Under the pieces are notes generated by a model. That model was not told the origin of the DNA. It saw only the letters and a list, made by a program, of their open reading frames with translations, and made no database searches. Positions 1 to 7,647 of a stretch of DNA of 29,324 nucleotides are shown one piece after another. A program made the position numbers and the translations under genes. The first letter of the stretch is position 1. Each line of letters opens with the position of its first letter. Source of the DNA: an uncultured Flavobacteriaceae bacterium (GTDB lineage Bacteria; Bacteroidota; Bacteroidia; Flavobacteriales; Flavobacteriaceae); the NCBI GenBank assembly GCA_913031655.1, contig CAJWFY010000003.1, positions 1 to 29,324 on the forward strand, written 5' to 3'.

Positions 1-421
1 CTTCAATAAGCAGCCCTTTTTTAGTCCAAATTTGGTTTGTTCCATTATACTCTCCATTATTAAACTGAAAAACAAAATTTTTAGCCCCGTTCTTATAATA
101 ACCAAGGTAATCACCCTCTTTTTTCCCATTAACAAACCTTCTTTTTTCTTTTACCTCACCTGTTGGAAACAGCACTTTCCAAACGCCGGTTTTTAAACCG
201 TTTTTGTAATAACGAATCCACAACGTGTCAGAAGAATTAGGGTAAAGAGAGAAAGCCTTTCCAGAGAAAGGAAGGTCTTTGTAAGCAACAATGTTTTTAG
301 TAAAATCAAGCCTTGAGTCAAGAGAATTTACCTTAAGAAAATCTTCATGTTCTGAGCAAGAGCTCAGAATAAAAAACAAACACAAAAGTAACTTACTGAC
401 TAACTGTTCCTGGTGAACCAT
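1..421 (-). CDS. MORN-like repeat lipoprotein (C-terminus beyond window)
   Basis: The reading frame opens at ATG 421-419 and is still open at the window edge, giving 140 residues. The N-terminus is a short signal peptide ending in a lipobox (ILSSC, Cys22), so an outer-membrane or periplasmic lipoprotein is predicted. From about residue 67 it has repeated patterns such as YYKNGLKTGVW, FVNGKKEGDYLGYYKNG and FNNGEYNGTNQIW. These resemble the MORN-like repeats of YwqK-type 'antitoxin' family proteins, which are common and poorly characterised in Bacteroidota. The start lies inside the 3' end of the upstream YHYH gene (29-base overlap), so the two are probably translationally coupled. No toxin partner is visible and the antitoxin label should not be read as function. 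No other start gives a signal peptide. Confidence 0.75.
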   Translation of the reverse strand, partial: MVHQEQLVSKLLLCLFFILSSCSEHEDFLKVNSLDSRLDFTKNIVAYKDLPFSGKAFSLYPNSSDTLWIRYYKNGLKTGVWKVLFPTGEVKEKRRFVNGKKEGDYLGYYKNGAKNFVFQFNNGEYNGTNQIWTKKGLLIE

Positions 422-1199
422 AATATCCGCTTCCGTTAATGTAAGGGGCGTCTCCCGTTGTGTGGTAATGATAGATTCCATCAGGAAATTCTTTGGTTGC
501 TAAAATGTGGCCATGGTATGAGTCGAGGTCAGAACTTGTAATAGTTTTACCCCCTTCTTCGGACCCATAAACAGGAAATCCATCAAGTAAAAACCCTAAA
601 AGCGCATCCTTACTGGCGTTTGTTGTTAGCCAAAAAGGCTCCATGTGGTAGTGGTATCTTCCGCCTGAGCCATTTTCAGCTCCAGGAGAAAGGGGCGCAG
701 GATGTCCATTGTAGTTGTCAAAAGAATTTATCTCTCTTGTTAACGGTTGGTTCATTCCGGCATACTGATTATAAAAAGGAATTCCATTTAAAGACACACC
801 AATTGGCCCCATTGCCGTTGGCTTATTGGTCGACGTCTTTGATGGAGAATTAGGGATTTTAAAAGAAATAGAAAGCTCAGAAACTCTATTGGGATTTAAA
901 TTAAAGCTGCCTGTATGAAACTTGTTAGGGTTAGAGGTGTCGTAAGCCTCATACTTAGCGTCATTCCATTTGGTGTCTTTAAAATAAGGGCTTTTATGGT
1001 CAGGAACTCCGTTAGTGTTTATATAAACGTAGCCGCCTGAAATAGTGATGTCAGAAGTAGTCCCATAAACTTTTTTGTAAACCTCCAAAGGAATTGTTAT
1101 TCCGGGCTCAGAACCGGCTTCTTCGCTCTCTTCGTCTGAGCCAGAACACCCTAAACAAAAAAGAAACAAAAAGAAGATAGTTCTAGATAGAGATTTCAT
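393..1199 (-). CDS. YHYH-domain lipoprotein
   Basis: A 268-residue protein with a lipoprotein signal peptide (hydrophobic residues 8-17, then Cys18 in FCLGC) and an acidic linker rich in Glu and Ser. The C-terminal half holds two exact YHYH motifs (residues 182-185 and 243-246), with YHGH at 228-231, NGHPAP near 164 and LDGFPVYG near 205. This is the signature of the YHYH protein domain, whose biochemical role is unknown. The clustered histidines and acidic residues suggest a metal site, which is inference. It follows lepA on the same strand after 44 bases and overlaps the next lipoprotein gene by 29 bases. I saw no promoter of its own. Confidence 0.85.
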   Translation of the reverse strand: MKSLSRTIFFLFLFCLGCSGSDEESEEAGSEPGITIPLEVYKKVYGTTSDITISGGYVYINTNGVPDHKSPYFKDTKWNDAKYEAYDTSNPNKFHTGSFNLNPNRVSELSISFKIPNSPSKTSTNKPTAMGPIGVSLNGIPFYNQYAGMNQPLTREINSFDNYNGHPAPLSPGAENGSGGRYHYHMEPFWLTTNASKDALLGFLLDGFPVYGSEEGGKTITSSDLDSYHGHILATKEFPDGIYHYHTTGDAPYINGSGYYGSPGTVSQ

Positions 1200-1244
1200 A
1201 TTTATAAATAACTTTTAATTTTGACTAAAAAACATTCCAAAGGT

Positions 1245-3041
1245 TTAGTCATTGAGCTTCAACACAGCCATAAAAGCTTCTTGCGGAATTTCAACATTAC
1301 CTATTTGACGCATTTTCTTTTTTCCTTTCTTTTGTTTTTCTAGGAGCTTCCTTTTTCTAGAAATATCACCGCCATAACACTTAGCCGTAACATCCTTTCT
1401 AAGGGCCTTAATGGTCTCTCTAGAAATTATTTTTGCTCCAATTGCAGCCTGAATAGGAATATCAAATTGTTGCCTAGGGATTAGTTGACGAAGTTTTTCA
1501 CACATTTTTTTTCCAATAATATGCGCGCTGTCAAAATGAATTAACGAAGAAAGAGCGTCTACAGAATTTCCGTTTAAAAGAAGATCAACTTTTACAAGCT
1601 TGGATTTTCTTAAGCCAATGGGAGAATAATCAAAAGAGGCATAACCTTTAGAAACTGTTTTAAGACGATCATAAAAATCAAAAACGATTTCAGCTAGAGG
1701 CATATCAAAAAGTAGCTCAACCCTTTGAGTTGTCAAGTAGGTCTGGTTTTGGATAATCCCCCTTTTTTCAATACAAAGGCCCATTACACTTCCAACATAA
1801 TCAGACTTTGTTATTATGGTAGCCTTAATATAAGGCTCTTCGACACGGTCTAAACTACTTGGGTCAGGAAGATCAGAAGGATTATTAACTAAAATACTTT
1901 TTTCTGGATTTTTTCTAGTAAAAGCCTGATAAGAAACGTTAGGAACCGTTGTTATAACAGACATATTAAACTCTCTTTCCAGGCGTTCTTGAATAATCTC
2001 TAAATGAAGCATTCCCAAAAAACCACACCTAAATCCAAATCCTAAAGCAGAAGAGCTTTCTGGAACAAAAACTAAAGAGGCATCATTTAGTTGCAGCTTT
2101 TCCATTGAAGAGCGTAATTCTTCGAATTCTTCTGTGTCAACAGGGTAAATACCTGCAAAAACCATTGGCTTAACGTCTTCAAAGCCAGCAATACTGTCTG
2201 TTTGTTCAGAATCTACTTCTATTATAGTATCTCCAACCTTAACTTCTTTAGCATTTTTAATGCCGGTTATTAAATAGCCGACATCACCTGCCTCTATTGA
2301 CTTTTTAGGAGTCTGAGTCAAGTTTAAAGTACCAACTTCGTCGGCACTGTATTTTTTTTGAGTAGCCATAAACTTAATAGACTGCCCTTTTTTTATACTT
2401 CCAGAAAACACTCTAAAATATGTTTCAACTCCTCTAAAAGGATTGTAGACGGAATCAAAAATTAACGCCCTTAAAGGCGCTGAACTATCTGATTGAGGAG
2501 CTGGAACAATATTGATTACCGCGTCCAAGATCTCTTCAATACCTAGCCCAGTTTTAGCAGATGCATGAATTATTTCTTCTTTTTTACAACCCAGCAAATC
2601 AACAATATCATCACTAACCTCTTCAGGGTTTGCAGAAGGAAGGTCAACCTTGTTTAAAACAGGGATGATTTCAAGGTCATTCTCCAAAGCCAAATAAAGG
2701 TTTGAAATTGTTTGCGCTTGAATACTTTGCGCTGCGTCAACAACAAGAAGCGCGCCTTCGCAAGCGGCAATAGACCTAGAAACCTCATAAGAAAAATCAA
2801 CATGACCAGGAGTGTCAATTAAATTTAAAACATAATCCTCTCCACCTTTAGAATAATTCATTTGAATAGCATGAGATTTAATTGTGATCCCTCGCTCTCT
2901 TTCAATATCCATATTGTCAAGCAATTGATCTTGCTTTTCTCTAGAAGTGACGGCTCCAGTGAAATCTAGAAGTCTATCTGCAAGAGTGCTTTTCCCATGA
3001 TCAATATGGGCAATAATACAGAAGTTTCTAATAGTACTCAT
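1245..3041 (-). CDS. lepA: Elongation factor 4 (LepA), ribosome-associated GTPase
   Basis: A full-length 598-residue translational GTPase. Visible G motifs are AHIDHGKST (11-19), RGIT (50-53), DTPGH (76-80), NKVD (130-133) and SAK (161-163). The C-terminal part carries the LepA-specific end (GGDISRKRKLLEKQKKGKK, then the IPQEAFMAVL tail), which separates it from EF-G and the tetracycline-resistance proteins. EF4 acts in the cytoplasm on 70S ribosomes, where it is linked to back-translocation and to 30S maturation. The ATG at 3041 places the G1 motif at the usual distance from the N-terminus. A good promoter match lies just upstream at 3062-3089. The gene is divergent from the dihydrouridine synthase and is followed co-directionally by two lipoprotein genes. 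Confidence 0.97.
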   Translation of the reverse strand: MSTIRNFCIIAHIDHGKSTLADRLLDFTGAVTSREKQDQLLDNMDIERERGITIKSHAIQMNYSKGGEDYVLNLIDTPGHVDFSYEVSRSIAACEGALLVVDAAQSIQAQTISNLYLALENDLEIIPVLNKVDLPSANPEEVSDDIVDLLGCKKEEIIHASAKTGLGIEEILDAVINIVPAPQSDSSAPLRALIFDSVYNPFRGVETYFRVFSGSIKKGQSIKFMATQKKYSADEVGTLNLTQTPKKSIEAGDVGYLITGIKNAKEVKVGDTIIEVDSEQTDSIAGFEDVKPMVFAGIYPVDTEEFEELRSSMEKLQLNDASLVFVPESSSALGFGFRCGFLGMLHLEIIQERLEREFNMSVITTVPNVSYQAFTRKNPEKSILVNNPSDLPDPSSLDRVEEPYIKATIITKSDYVGSVMGLCIEKRGIIQNQTYLTTQRVELLFDMPLAEIVFDFYDRLKTVSKGYASFDYSPIGLRKSKLVKVDLLLNGNSVDALSSLIHFDSAHIIGKKMCEKLRQLIPRQQFDIPIQAAIGAKIISRETIKALRKDVTAKCYGGDISRKRKLLEKQKKGKKKMRQIGNVEIPQEAFMAVLKLND

Positions 3042-3061
3042 TTTTAGCTTAAATTTAACGA

Positions 3062-3089
3062 CAAATATAACTCAATTAATGTTCAGCAA
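3062..3089 (-). promoter_or_regulatory. Predicted lepA promoter (Bacteroidota type)
   Basis: On the minus strand, TTG at 3089-3087, a 17-base spacer, then TATATTTG at 3069-3062. This matches the Flavobacterium/Bacteroides consensus TTG-N17..23-TAnnTTTG. It lies about 20 bases before the lepA ATG. Assigned by pattern only. Confidence 0.6.
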
Positions 3090-3107
3090 CTATATAGATT
3101 AATATTT

Positions 3108-3115
3108 TACTTTTG
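3108..3115 (+). promoter_or_regulatory. Predicted -7 element for the dihydrouridine synthase gene
   Basis: TACTTTTG matches TAnnTTTG on the plus strand. No clear TTG lies 17-23 bases upstream, so support is partial. It would start the transcript near 3120, which rules out much longer N-termini but leaves the proposed CTG start at 3136 inside the mRNA. Confidence 0.4.
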
Positions 3116-3135
3116 CAAGAAATAAAAACACACGA

Positions 3136-4131
3136 CTGGCTAAAATAGGCGACATAGAACTAGGGAGTTTCCCTCTTTTACTTGCTCCAATGGAAGACGT
3201 TAGCGATCCTCCTTTTAGGGCTTTGTGTAAAGAGCAGGGTGCAGATGTGGTTTACACAGAGTTTATTTCAAGCGAAGGCCTTATAAGGAATGCTCAAAAG
3301 AGTGTTATGAAACTGGATATTTTCGAAAAAGAAAGGCCTGTAGGAATTCAAATTTTTGGCGCAAACCTAGATTCGATGCTTCAATCCATAGATATTGTTG
3401 AGTCGGTTAAGCCTGATATCATTGACATTAATTTTGGATGTCCTGTAAAAAAAGTAGTTTCCAAAGGAGCGGGAGCGGGAATCCTAAAAGACATAGACCT
3501 AATGGTTAAGTTAACTAGCGAAATGTGTAAGCGAACAAACCTGCCCATAACAATCAAAACAAGACTAGGCTGGGATGAAGATTCAATTAAAATTGTCGAG
3601 GTTGCCGAAAGACTACAAGACGCAGGGGCTAAAGCGATAGCAATCCACGGAAGAACAAGAGCTCAAATGTATAAAGGAGATGCAGACTGGACGCGAATAA
3701 GAGAAGTTAAAAACAACCAAAGAATGGTAATTCCTGTTTTTGGAAATGGGGATGTTAATAGTCCTGAAAGAGCGAAGTTAATGAGAGACGAATACGGACT
3801 AGACGGAGCGATGATAGGAAGGGCAAGTATAGGAAACCCTTGGTTTTTTAAAGAAGTCAAACAATATTTAAAAAACGGCGAAATATTAACTCCCCCATCT
3901 ATAGATGAAAGAATAATTACAGCTAAAAGGCACCTAGAAATGTCTATAAAATGGAAAGGAGAAAGGTTGGGGCTTTTAGAAACGCGAAGACATTATTCGA
4001 ACTACTTTAAGGGAATACCAGATTTTAAACCTTACAGAACAAGACTAGTAACATCCGATACTTTAGAAGAAATAATGGAGGTTTTTTTAGAACTAGAAAA
4101 CAACAAAGAAGTTTTTAGCGCTCTAGTTTGA
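3136..4131 (+). CDS. tRNA-dihydrouridine synthase, DusB-like
   Basis: A flavin enzyme that reduces uridine to dihydrouridine in the tRNA D-loop. Seen here: the FMN-barrel opening LLLAPMEDVSDPPFR, the catalytic cysteine in INFGCPVKK (Cys84 counted from the internal ATG 3190), KTRLGWDE, IHGRTRAQMYKG and the phosphate-binding part GNGDV...MIGRASIGNPW. The first ATG (3190) falls inside the conserved LAPMEDVSDPPFR core and would delete the first barrel strand. The same frame is open back to 3103 and encodes LAKIGDIELGSFPLLLAPM, which looks like the normal family N-terminus (commonly M-x-KIGNIEL...). CTG 3136 is the only plausible start codon there, so I chose it, giving 331 residues. The 3' end overlaps the convergent permease gene by 17 bases. 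The family is certain; the start and the DusA/B/C subtype are less so. Confidence 0.9.
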   Translation: MAKIGDIELGSFPLLLAPMEDVSDPPFRALCKEQGADVVYTEFISSEGLIRNAQKSVMKLDIFEKERPVGIQIFGANLDSMLQSIDIVESVKPDIIDINFGCPVKKVVSKGAGAGILKDIDLMVKLTSEMCKRTNLPITIKTRLGWDEDSIKIVEVAERLQDAGAKAIAIHGRTRAQMYKGDADWTRIREVKNNQRMVIPVFGNGDVNSPERAKLMRDEYGLDGAMIGRASIGNPWFFKEVKQYLKNGEILTPPSIDERIITAKRHLEMSIKWKGERLGLLETRRHYSNYFKGIPDFKPYRTRLVTSDTLEEIMEVFLELENNKEVFSALV

Positions 4132-5317
4132 TTTTTTTAGCTGCAAGCGCAGCTAAATATGACCCCACCAACGCAACAATTAAGAGCCAACCCGTTACTA
4201 AAAAAAAGTTTTTTAAATCAAAAGAAACAGGGTAAGGAATAGATGTTCCGGCAAGACGAATTAAACCAAACTCCTCTTGAACATAAACAACTCCACAACC
4301 CAAAACCAAACCAAGGACTCCTCCCGAAAAAGACAACAACAACCCGTGTTTAAAAAATATATTTTGCACTTGTTGCTTTGTAGCCCCAATCTTATAAAGT
4401 GTTTTAATGTTTTCTTGCTTTTCTATAATCATAATAATTACTGCCCCAATGGTATTGAACATGGCAACAACTAAAATAAGCCCCATTAAAAGGTTGAGAA
4501 CAACCCCCTCAGTTTTTAACATCTTATAGTACGTTTCATTAAGTTCCTCGCGGGTTTTTATTACAAAGTCGTCGCTAACAATTGAAGAAATTTTTTCTGA
4601 TAAGTCAAACCCGTCAACCCCTTCATTAGACCGGATTATTACTGCGGATACAGCATTGTCTTTAAGGTTTAGTAGCTCTCTAGCAGAACTAAGTGAAGTA
4701 AAAATATTTTTTTGATCTACTTCGTCTGCGGATTGAAAAACTCCAGTAGGCATAAAAAAAGCAGAATCAAATGAACTTTTTAAAAGGGAGTTGCTTTTTC
4801 CTAAAGAAGGAACAAGAACATTAAGTCCTCCCTGGTAATTAAACAGCCCTAAACTTAAGTCTTCAGCTAACGTCACGCTAACAACAACATCATCAAGGGT
4901 CTGAGTGATCCACCTTCCAAGCACAAGGATGCTGTCTATTTTAACCACTGAATTGTACTGTTTGTCTACCCCTTTCAAAACTCCATAACTGTTTTTGTCT
5001 TCACTGTTTAAAAGAACCTTTTCTTCAACAAGCTGAGAGAGGCTATTGACCCCTGAAAGGCCCGTAATCTCAACTAATGGAAGATTAGAAACGTTAAAGT
5101 GTTTGTTCTTGTTGTGTGTGATTTTAATATCAGGGTCGAAAGCGTTAGAGTAGTTTAGTCCAAAATCTTTTAATCCAGAAAAAACAGACAACACAATAAA
5201 AAAAGAACAAGTAGCGATTACCAAAACAAATGAAGCGGTTTGGCTAATTATATTGACAATATTCCAGTTACTTTTAGAAAAAAAAAATCTTTTTGATATA
5301 AAAGAAGAAACACTCAC
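4115..5317 (-). CDS. ABC transporter permease, LolC/LolE (FtsX) family
   Basis: A 400-residue inner-membrane protein with one N-terminal transmembrane segment (about 27-47), a large periplasmic domain (about 48-270) and three C-terminal segments (about 271-298, 323-346 and 370-393). This is the 1+3 layout of LolC/E and MacB-type permeases. The cytoplasmic stretch KQENIKTLYKIGATKQQV between segments 2 and 3 is the FtsX-domain coupling region. Such permeases work with a LolD-type ATPase to release lipoproteins from the inner membrane, but no ATPase gene is in the window, so the substrate is inferred. The start is GTG 5317-5315, directly abutting the rbfA stop codon (TAA-GTG), a strong sign of coupled translation. 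It is the last gene of the run that begins at acpP. Confidence 0.85.
   Translation of the reverse strand: MSVSSFISKRFFFSKSNWNIVNIISQTASFVLVIATCSFFIVLSVFSGLKDFGLNYSNAFDPDIKITHNKNKHFNVSNLPLVEITGLSGVNSLSQLVEEKVLLNSEDKNSYGVLKGVDKQYNSVVKIDSILVLGRWITQTLDDVVVSVTLAEDLSLGLFNYQGGLNVLVPSLGKSNSLLKSSFDSAFFMPTGVFQSADEVDQKNIFTSLSSARELLNLKDNAVSAVIIRSNEGVDGFDLSEKISSIVSDDFVIKTREELNETYYKMLKTEGVVLNLLMGLILVVAMFNTIGAVIIMIIEKQENIKTLYKIGATKQQVQNIFFKHGLLLSFSGGVLGLVLGCGVVYVQEEFGLIRLAGTSIPYPVSFDLKNFFLVTGWLLIVALVGSYLAALAAKKIKLER
4136..4157. other. Perfect 9-bp inverted repeat just after the dihydrouridine synthase stop
   Basis: TTTAGCTGC (4136-4144), loop AAGC, GCAGCTAAA (4149-4157). It begins five bases past the TGA of the plus-strand gene and lies in the C-terminal codons (an Ala/Lys-rich tail) of the convergent permease gene. 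There is a run of seven T before it but no T run after it on either strand, so it is not a classic intrinsic terminator. It may end or stabilise the plus-strand transcript, or be chance. Confidence 0.35.
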
Positions 5318-5710
5318 TTAAAGGAATTTTCTTTTTTCCAACAGATCTGTATTTTTGATTGGATCCGCTCCACTTTTTAGTGCGCTGTCAATTTTGTCTA
5401 TATACTCAAGAGAATCGTCTAAAAAGAAAATAAGCTCAGGAACACGTCTAATCTGATTTTTTACTAAGATTCCTAAAGAATTTCTTATAGCCCCCTTGCT
5501 TTCTTTAATTAGCTCAAAAACCTCGCTAGAGGATTTAACTGGAAAAACACTGACATAAACTTTTGCGATAGAAAGGTCAGAAGAGATTTTTACTTTCGTT
5601 ACAGAAGCAATAAGTGTGTTTTTTAAAGAATCTTTTAATAGACGCTGTAAAATAGCGATGAGATCTTTTTGCAGTATGCCGGCTATTTTTTTTTGTCGTG
5701 TAGTTTCCAT
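5318..5710 (-). CDS. rbfA: Ribosome-binding factor A
   Basis: A 130-residue protein matching RbfA, the KH-like factor that binds the 30S subunit late in assembly and helps mature the 5' end of 16S rRNA. Recognisable parts are the N-terminal METTRQKKIAGILQKDL helix, the strand VTKVKISSDLSIAKVYVSVFP, and the C-terminal RRVPELIFFLDDSLEYIDKID, which are typical RbfA landmarks. The length is normal. It follows pyk with only 3 bases between stop and start, and the downstream permease starts immediately after its stop. Production is therefore probably tied to the acpP-pyk transcript. Confidence 0.93.
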   Translation of the reverse strand: METTRQKKIAGILQKDLIAILQRLLKDSLKNTLIASVTKVKISSDLSIAKVYVSVFPVKSSSEVFELIKESKGAIRNSLGILVKNQIRRVPELIFFLDDSLEYIDKIDSALKSGADPIKNTDLLEKRKFL

Positions 5711-5713
5711 TTT

Positions 5714-7138
5714 TTATATTTTAGAAATACGAAGTGTGTTTACTTCGCCTTTTGCAGCAATAGGCATAGCAGATAAGTTTATAACAAGATCATTCTTTTT
5801 TACAAAACCACTAGATCTCGCCAACTCATTAACCTCTTCAATGGTACTGTCGGTACTAACAAAATTATCATAAAACAAACCTTTAACCCCCCAAAGCAAG
5901 TTCAGTTGTGAGAGAATTCTCTTGTTTGAAGTAAAAACAAGAATCATTGAGCTTGGTCTCCAAGAAGAAATTTGCCAACCAGTATAACCGCTATTTGTTA
6001 GAGTGCATATTGCCGAAGCATTGATTTCGTTAGCAATACTAGCGGCATGAAAACAAATAGATTTTGTCAAAAGCCTTTTTGCTTTTACACTAGGTAAATC
6101 AAAAGGGCTTTTTATTAACGGAGAGTCTTCAACCTTCTTAATGATTTTTTCCACGGTATTAACCACTTCAACAGGAAACTGTCCAACAGAAGTCTCTCCA
6201 GACAGCATTACTGCGTCGGCTCCATCCATAACAGAATTTGCCACATCGTTTACTTCAGCCCTTGAGGGCGTTAGGCTGTCAATCATGGACTCCATCATTT
6301 GAGTAGCAATAATAATAGGTTTTCTTGCTTTTTTGGCCTTTGACACTAAAAGTTTTTGATTTAAAGGAACCTCTTCAGCAGGAATTTCAAGCCCCAAATC
6401 TCCTCTAGCAACCATGATTCCGTCAGCTGCTAAAATTATTTCATCCATATTAGCAATAGCCTCAGGCTTTTCAATTTTAGCTATTATAGGAATTTTATCA
6501 TTAGAACAGTTTTCTATTAATTTTTGTAAGATAGCAATGTCCTTTTTTGACCTAACAAAAGACAGGGCAATCCAGTCAAATCCATTTTTGACAGCAAAAA
6601 AAGCGTCTTCTTTGTCTTTTTCTGTTAATGCAGGCAAAGAAATATTAGTATTAGGTAAATTAACTCCTTTTCGGGATTCAAGAGCTCCGCCTTGTAAGAC
6701 TTTAGCCTGAACTAAATCTTTTTTATTTGTTTTTAACACTTTAAAAATAAGCTTCCCGTCGTTAACTAGAATTTTCTCATCAACATTAACATCTTTGGGG
6801 AAGTCCAAGTAGTTTATTGAAACTCGCTTTTCGTCTCCTTCGCTTAGAGTTTTAGTTGTAATCTCAATAACATCTCCTTTTTCAACAAAGACATTTTCTT
6901 TAACAATTCCTAGTCGAATTTTTGGACCTTGAAGATCCCCCAGCACAGAAGCATGAATATTTAGTTCCACGCTAAGCTCACGAATGTTTTTTATAGTTTC
7001 AATGGTTTCAGCATAAGAGGCGTGAGAAAAGTTAACTCTAAACACATCAACCCCAGCTTTCATTAGTTTTTTTAACATGGGTCTCGCTGAAGAAGCGGGC
7101 CCTAATGTTGCAACAATTTTAGTTTTATTAAATTTCAT
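5714..7138 (-). CDS. pyk: Pyruvate kinase
   Basis: A 474-residue glycolytic enzyme that converts phosphoenolpyruvate and ADP to pyruvate and ATP. Landmarks in order: KIVATLGPAS at the N-terminus, RVNFSHAS (34-41), DLQGPKIR (68-75), the signature IPIIAKIEKPEAI with the catalytic lysine (about K221) and metal-binding Glu223, ARGDLGLEIP (244 onward), and MLSGETSVG in the C-terminal half. The length suits a bacterial enzyme without a PEP-utiliser extension. The ATG shares one base with the stop of the preceding gene (TAATG), and rbfA follows after 3 bases, so it sits in the middle of a tightly packed operon. Confidence 0.97.
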   Translation of the reverse strand: MKFNKTKIVATLGPASSARPMLKKLMKAGVDVFRVNFSHASYAETIETIKNIRELSVELNIHASVLGDLQGPKIRLGIVKENVFVEKGDVIEITTKTLSEGDEKRVSINYLDFPKDVNVDEKILVNDGKLIFKVLKTNKKDLVQAKVLQGGALESRKGVNLPNTNISLPALTEKDKEDAFFAVKNGFDWIALSFVRSKKDIAILQKLIENCSNDKIPIIAKIEKPEAIANMDEIILAADGIMVARGDLGLEIPAEEVPLNQKLLVSKAKKARKPIIIATQMMESMIDSLTPSRAEVNDVANSVMDGADAVMLSGETSVGQFPVEVVNTVEKIIKKVEDSPLIKSPFDLPSVKAKRLLTKSICFHAASIANEINASAICTLTNSGYTGWQISSWRPSSMILVFTSNKRILSQLNLLWGVKGLFYDNFVSTDSTIEEVNELARSSGFVKKNDLVINLSAMPIAAKGEVNTLRISKI

Positions 7139-7605
7139 TAATCAACAATTAAATTATTTTTAGATTTTAATTTTTTAGAAGGAATTTTTTGAAAAGAAAC
7201 CACTTCTTTAACAAGCTTAAACCTTTGTTCGTAATTTTTAAGCAGCCCCATTTCTCCAGAGTATTTTAAAAGAAAGTTTGCTTTAGAAGCCTCGGGCAGC
7301 AAAAACTCTTCTCTTGTTTCGGTTTTAAAAAGCAAATTTGAGGCGGAGTTAAAGCTCTCTTGTTTGTATAAATTAGAGTATAGCCACATACTAAAGGCCC
7401 CCTCGCTATCCTCGTGTTTATAAACCTTAAAACGTGCATCAGATTTTGTAAAACTTAAGTCGGATTTAGCTCTTTTAAAAGAAAGTTTTAAGTTTTTGTT
7501 TAAAGAAAAGGCCAACTCAAAAGCTTCAATAGAGCTATAAACAGCATAAATCTCGCTAAAATCCTCAAGTTCGCTATATGACAATACATGATTAGACACA
7601 ATCAA
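7138..7605 (-). CDS. IPExxxVDY-family-like protein of unknown function, diverged
   Basis: A small (155-residue) soluble protein with no signal peptide or membrane segment. Its position directly before pyk, the N-terminal pattern LEDFSEIYAVYSSIEAFELAFSLN (split by short variable stretches) and the C-terminal LKSKNNLIV match the Flavobacteriia family named for an IPExxxVDY motif. At the place of that motif this copy reads LPEASKANF, so the hallmark residues are largely changed. The function of the family is unknown. The listed start is TTG 7605. A TAnnTTTG-like box overlaps it (TATATTTG, 7610-7603), so the true start could be the GTG six bases downstream (7599-7597). Its TAA shares a base with the pyk ATG. 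In related genomes rnc usually lies between fabF and this gene; here only 42 bases do. Confidence 0.75.
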   Translation of the reverse strand: MIVSNHVLSYSELEDFSEIYAVYSSIEAFELAFSLNKNLKLSFKRAKSDLSFTKSDARFKVYKHEDSEGAFSMWLYSNLYKQESFNSASNLLFKTETREEFLLPEASKANFLLKYSGEMGLLKNYEQRFKLVKEVVSFQKIPSKKLKSKNNLIVD

Positions 7606-7647
7606 ATATACAATTAGTAAATACTAAGAAAGAATATTAATCAAGAA

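Noticed and set aside
1..421. MORN-like lipoprotein as half of a toxin-antitoxin system
   Set aside because: The family name is misleading; the protein is exported and no toxin-like gene is adjacent.
620..853. 77-codon plus-strand open frame
   Set aside because: It is a shadow of the YHYH lipoprotein gene with no supporting motif or context.
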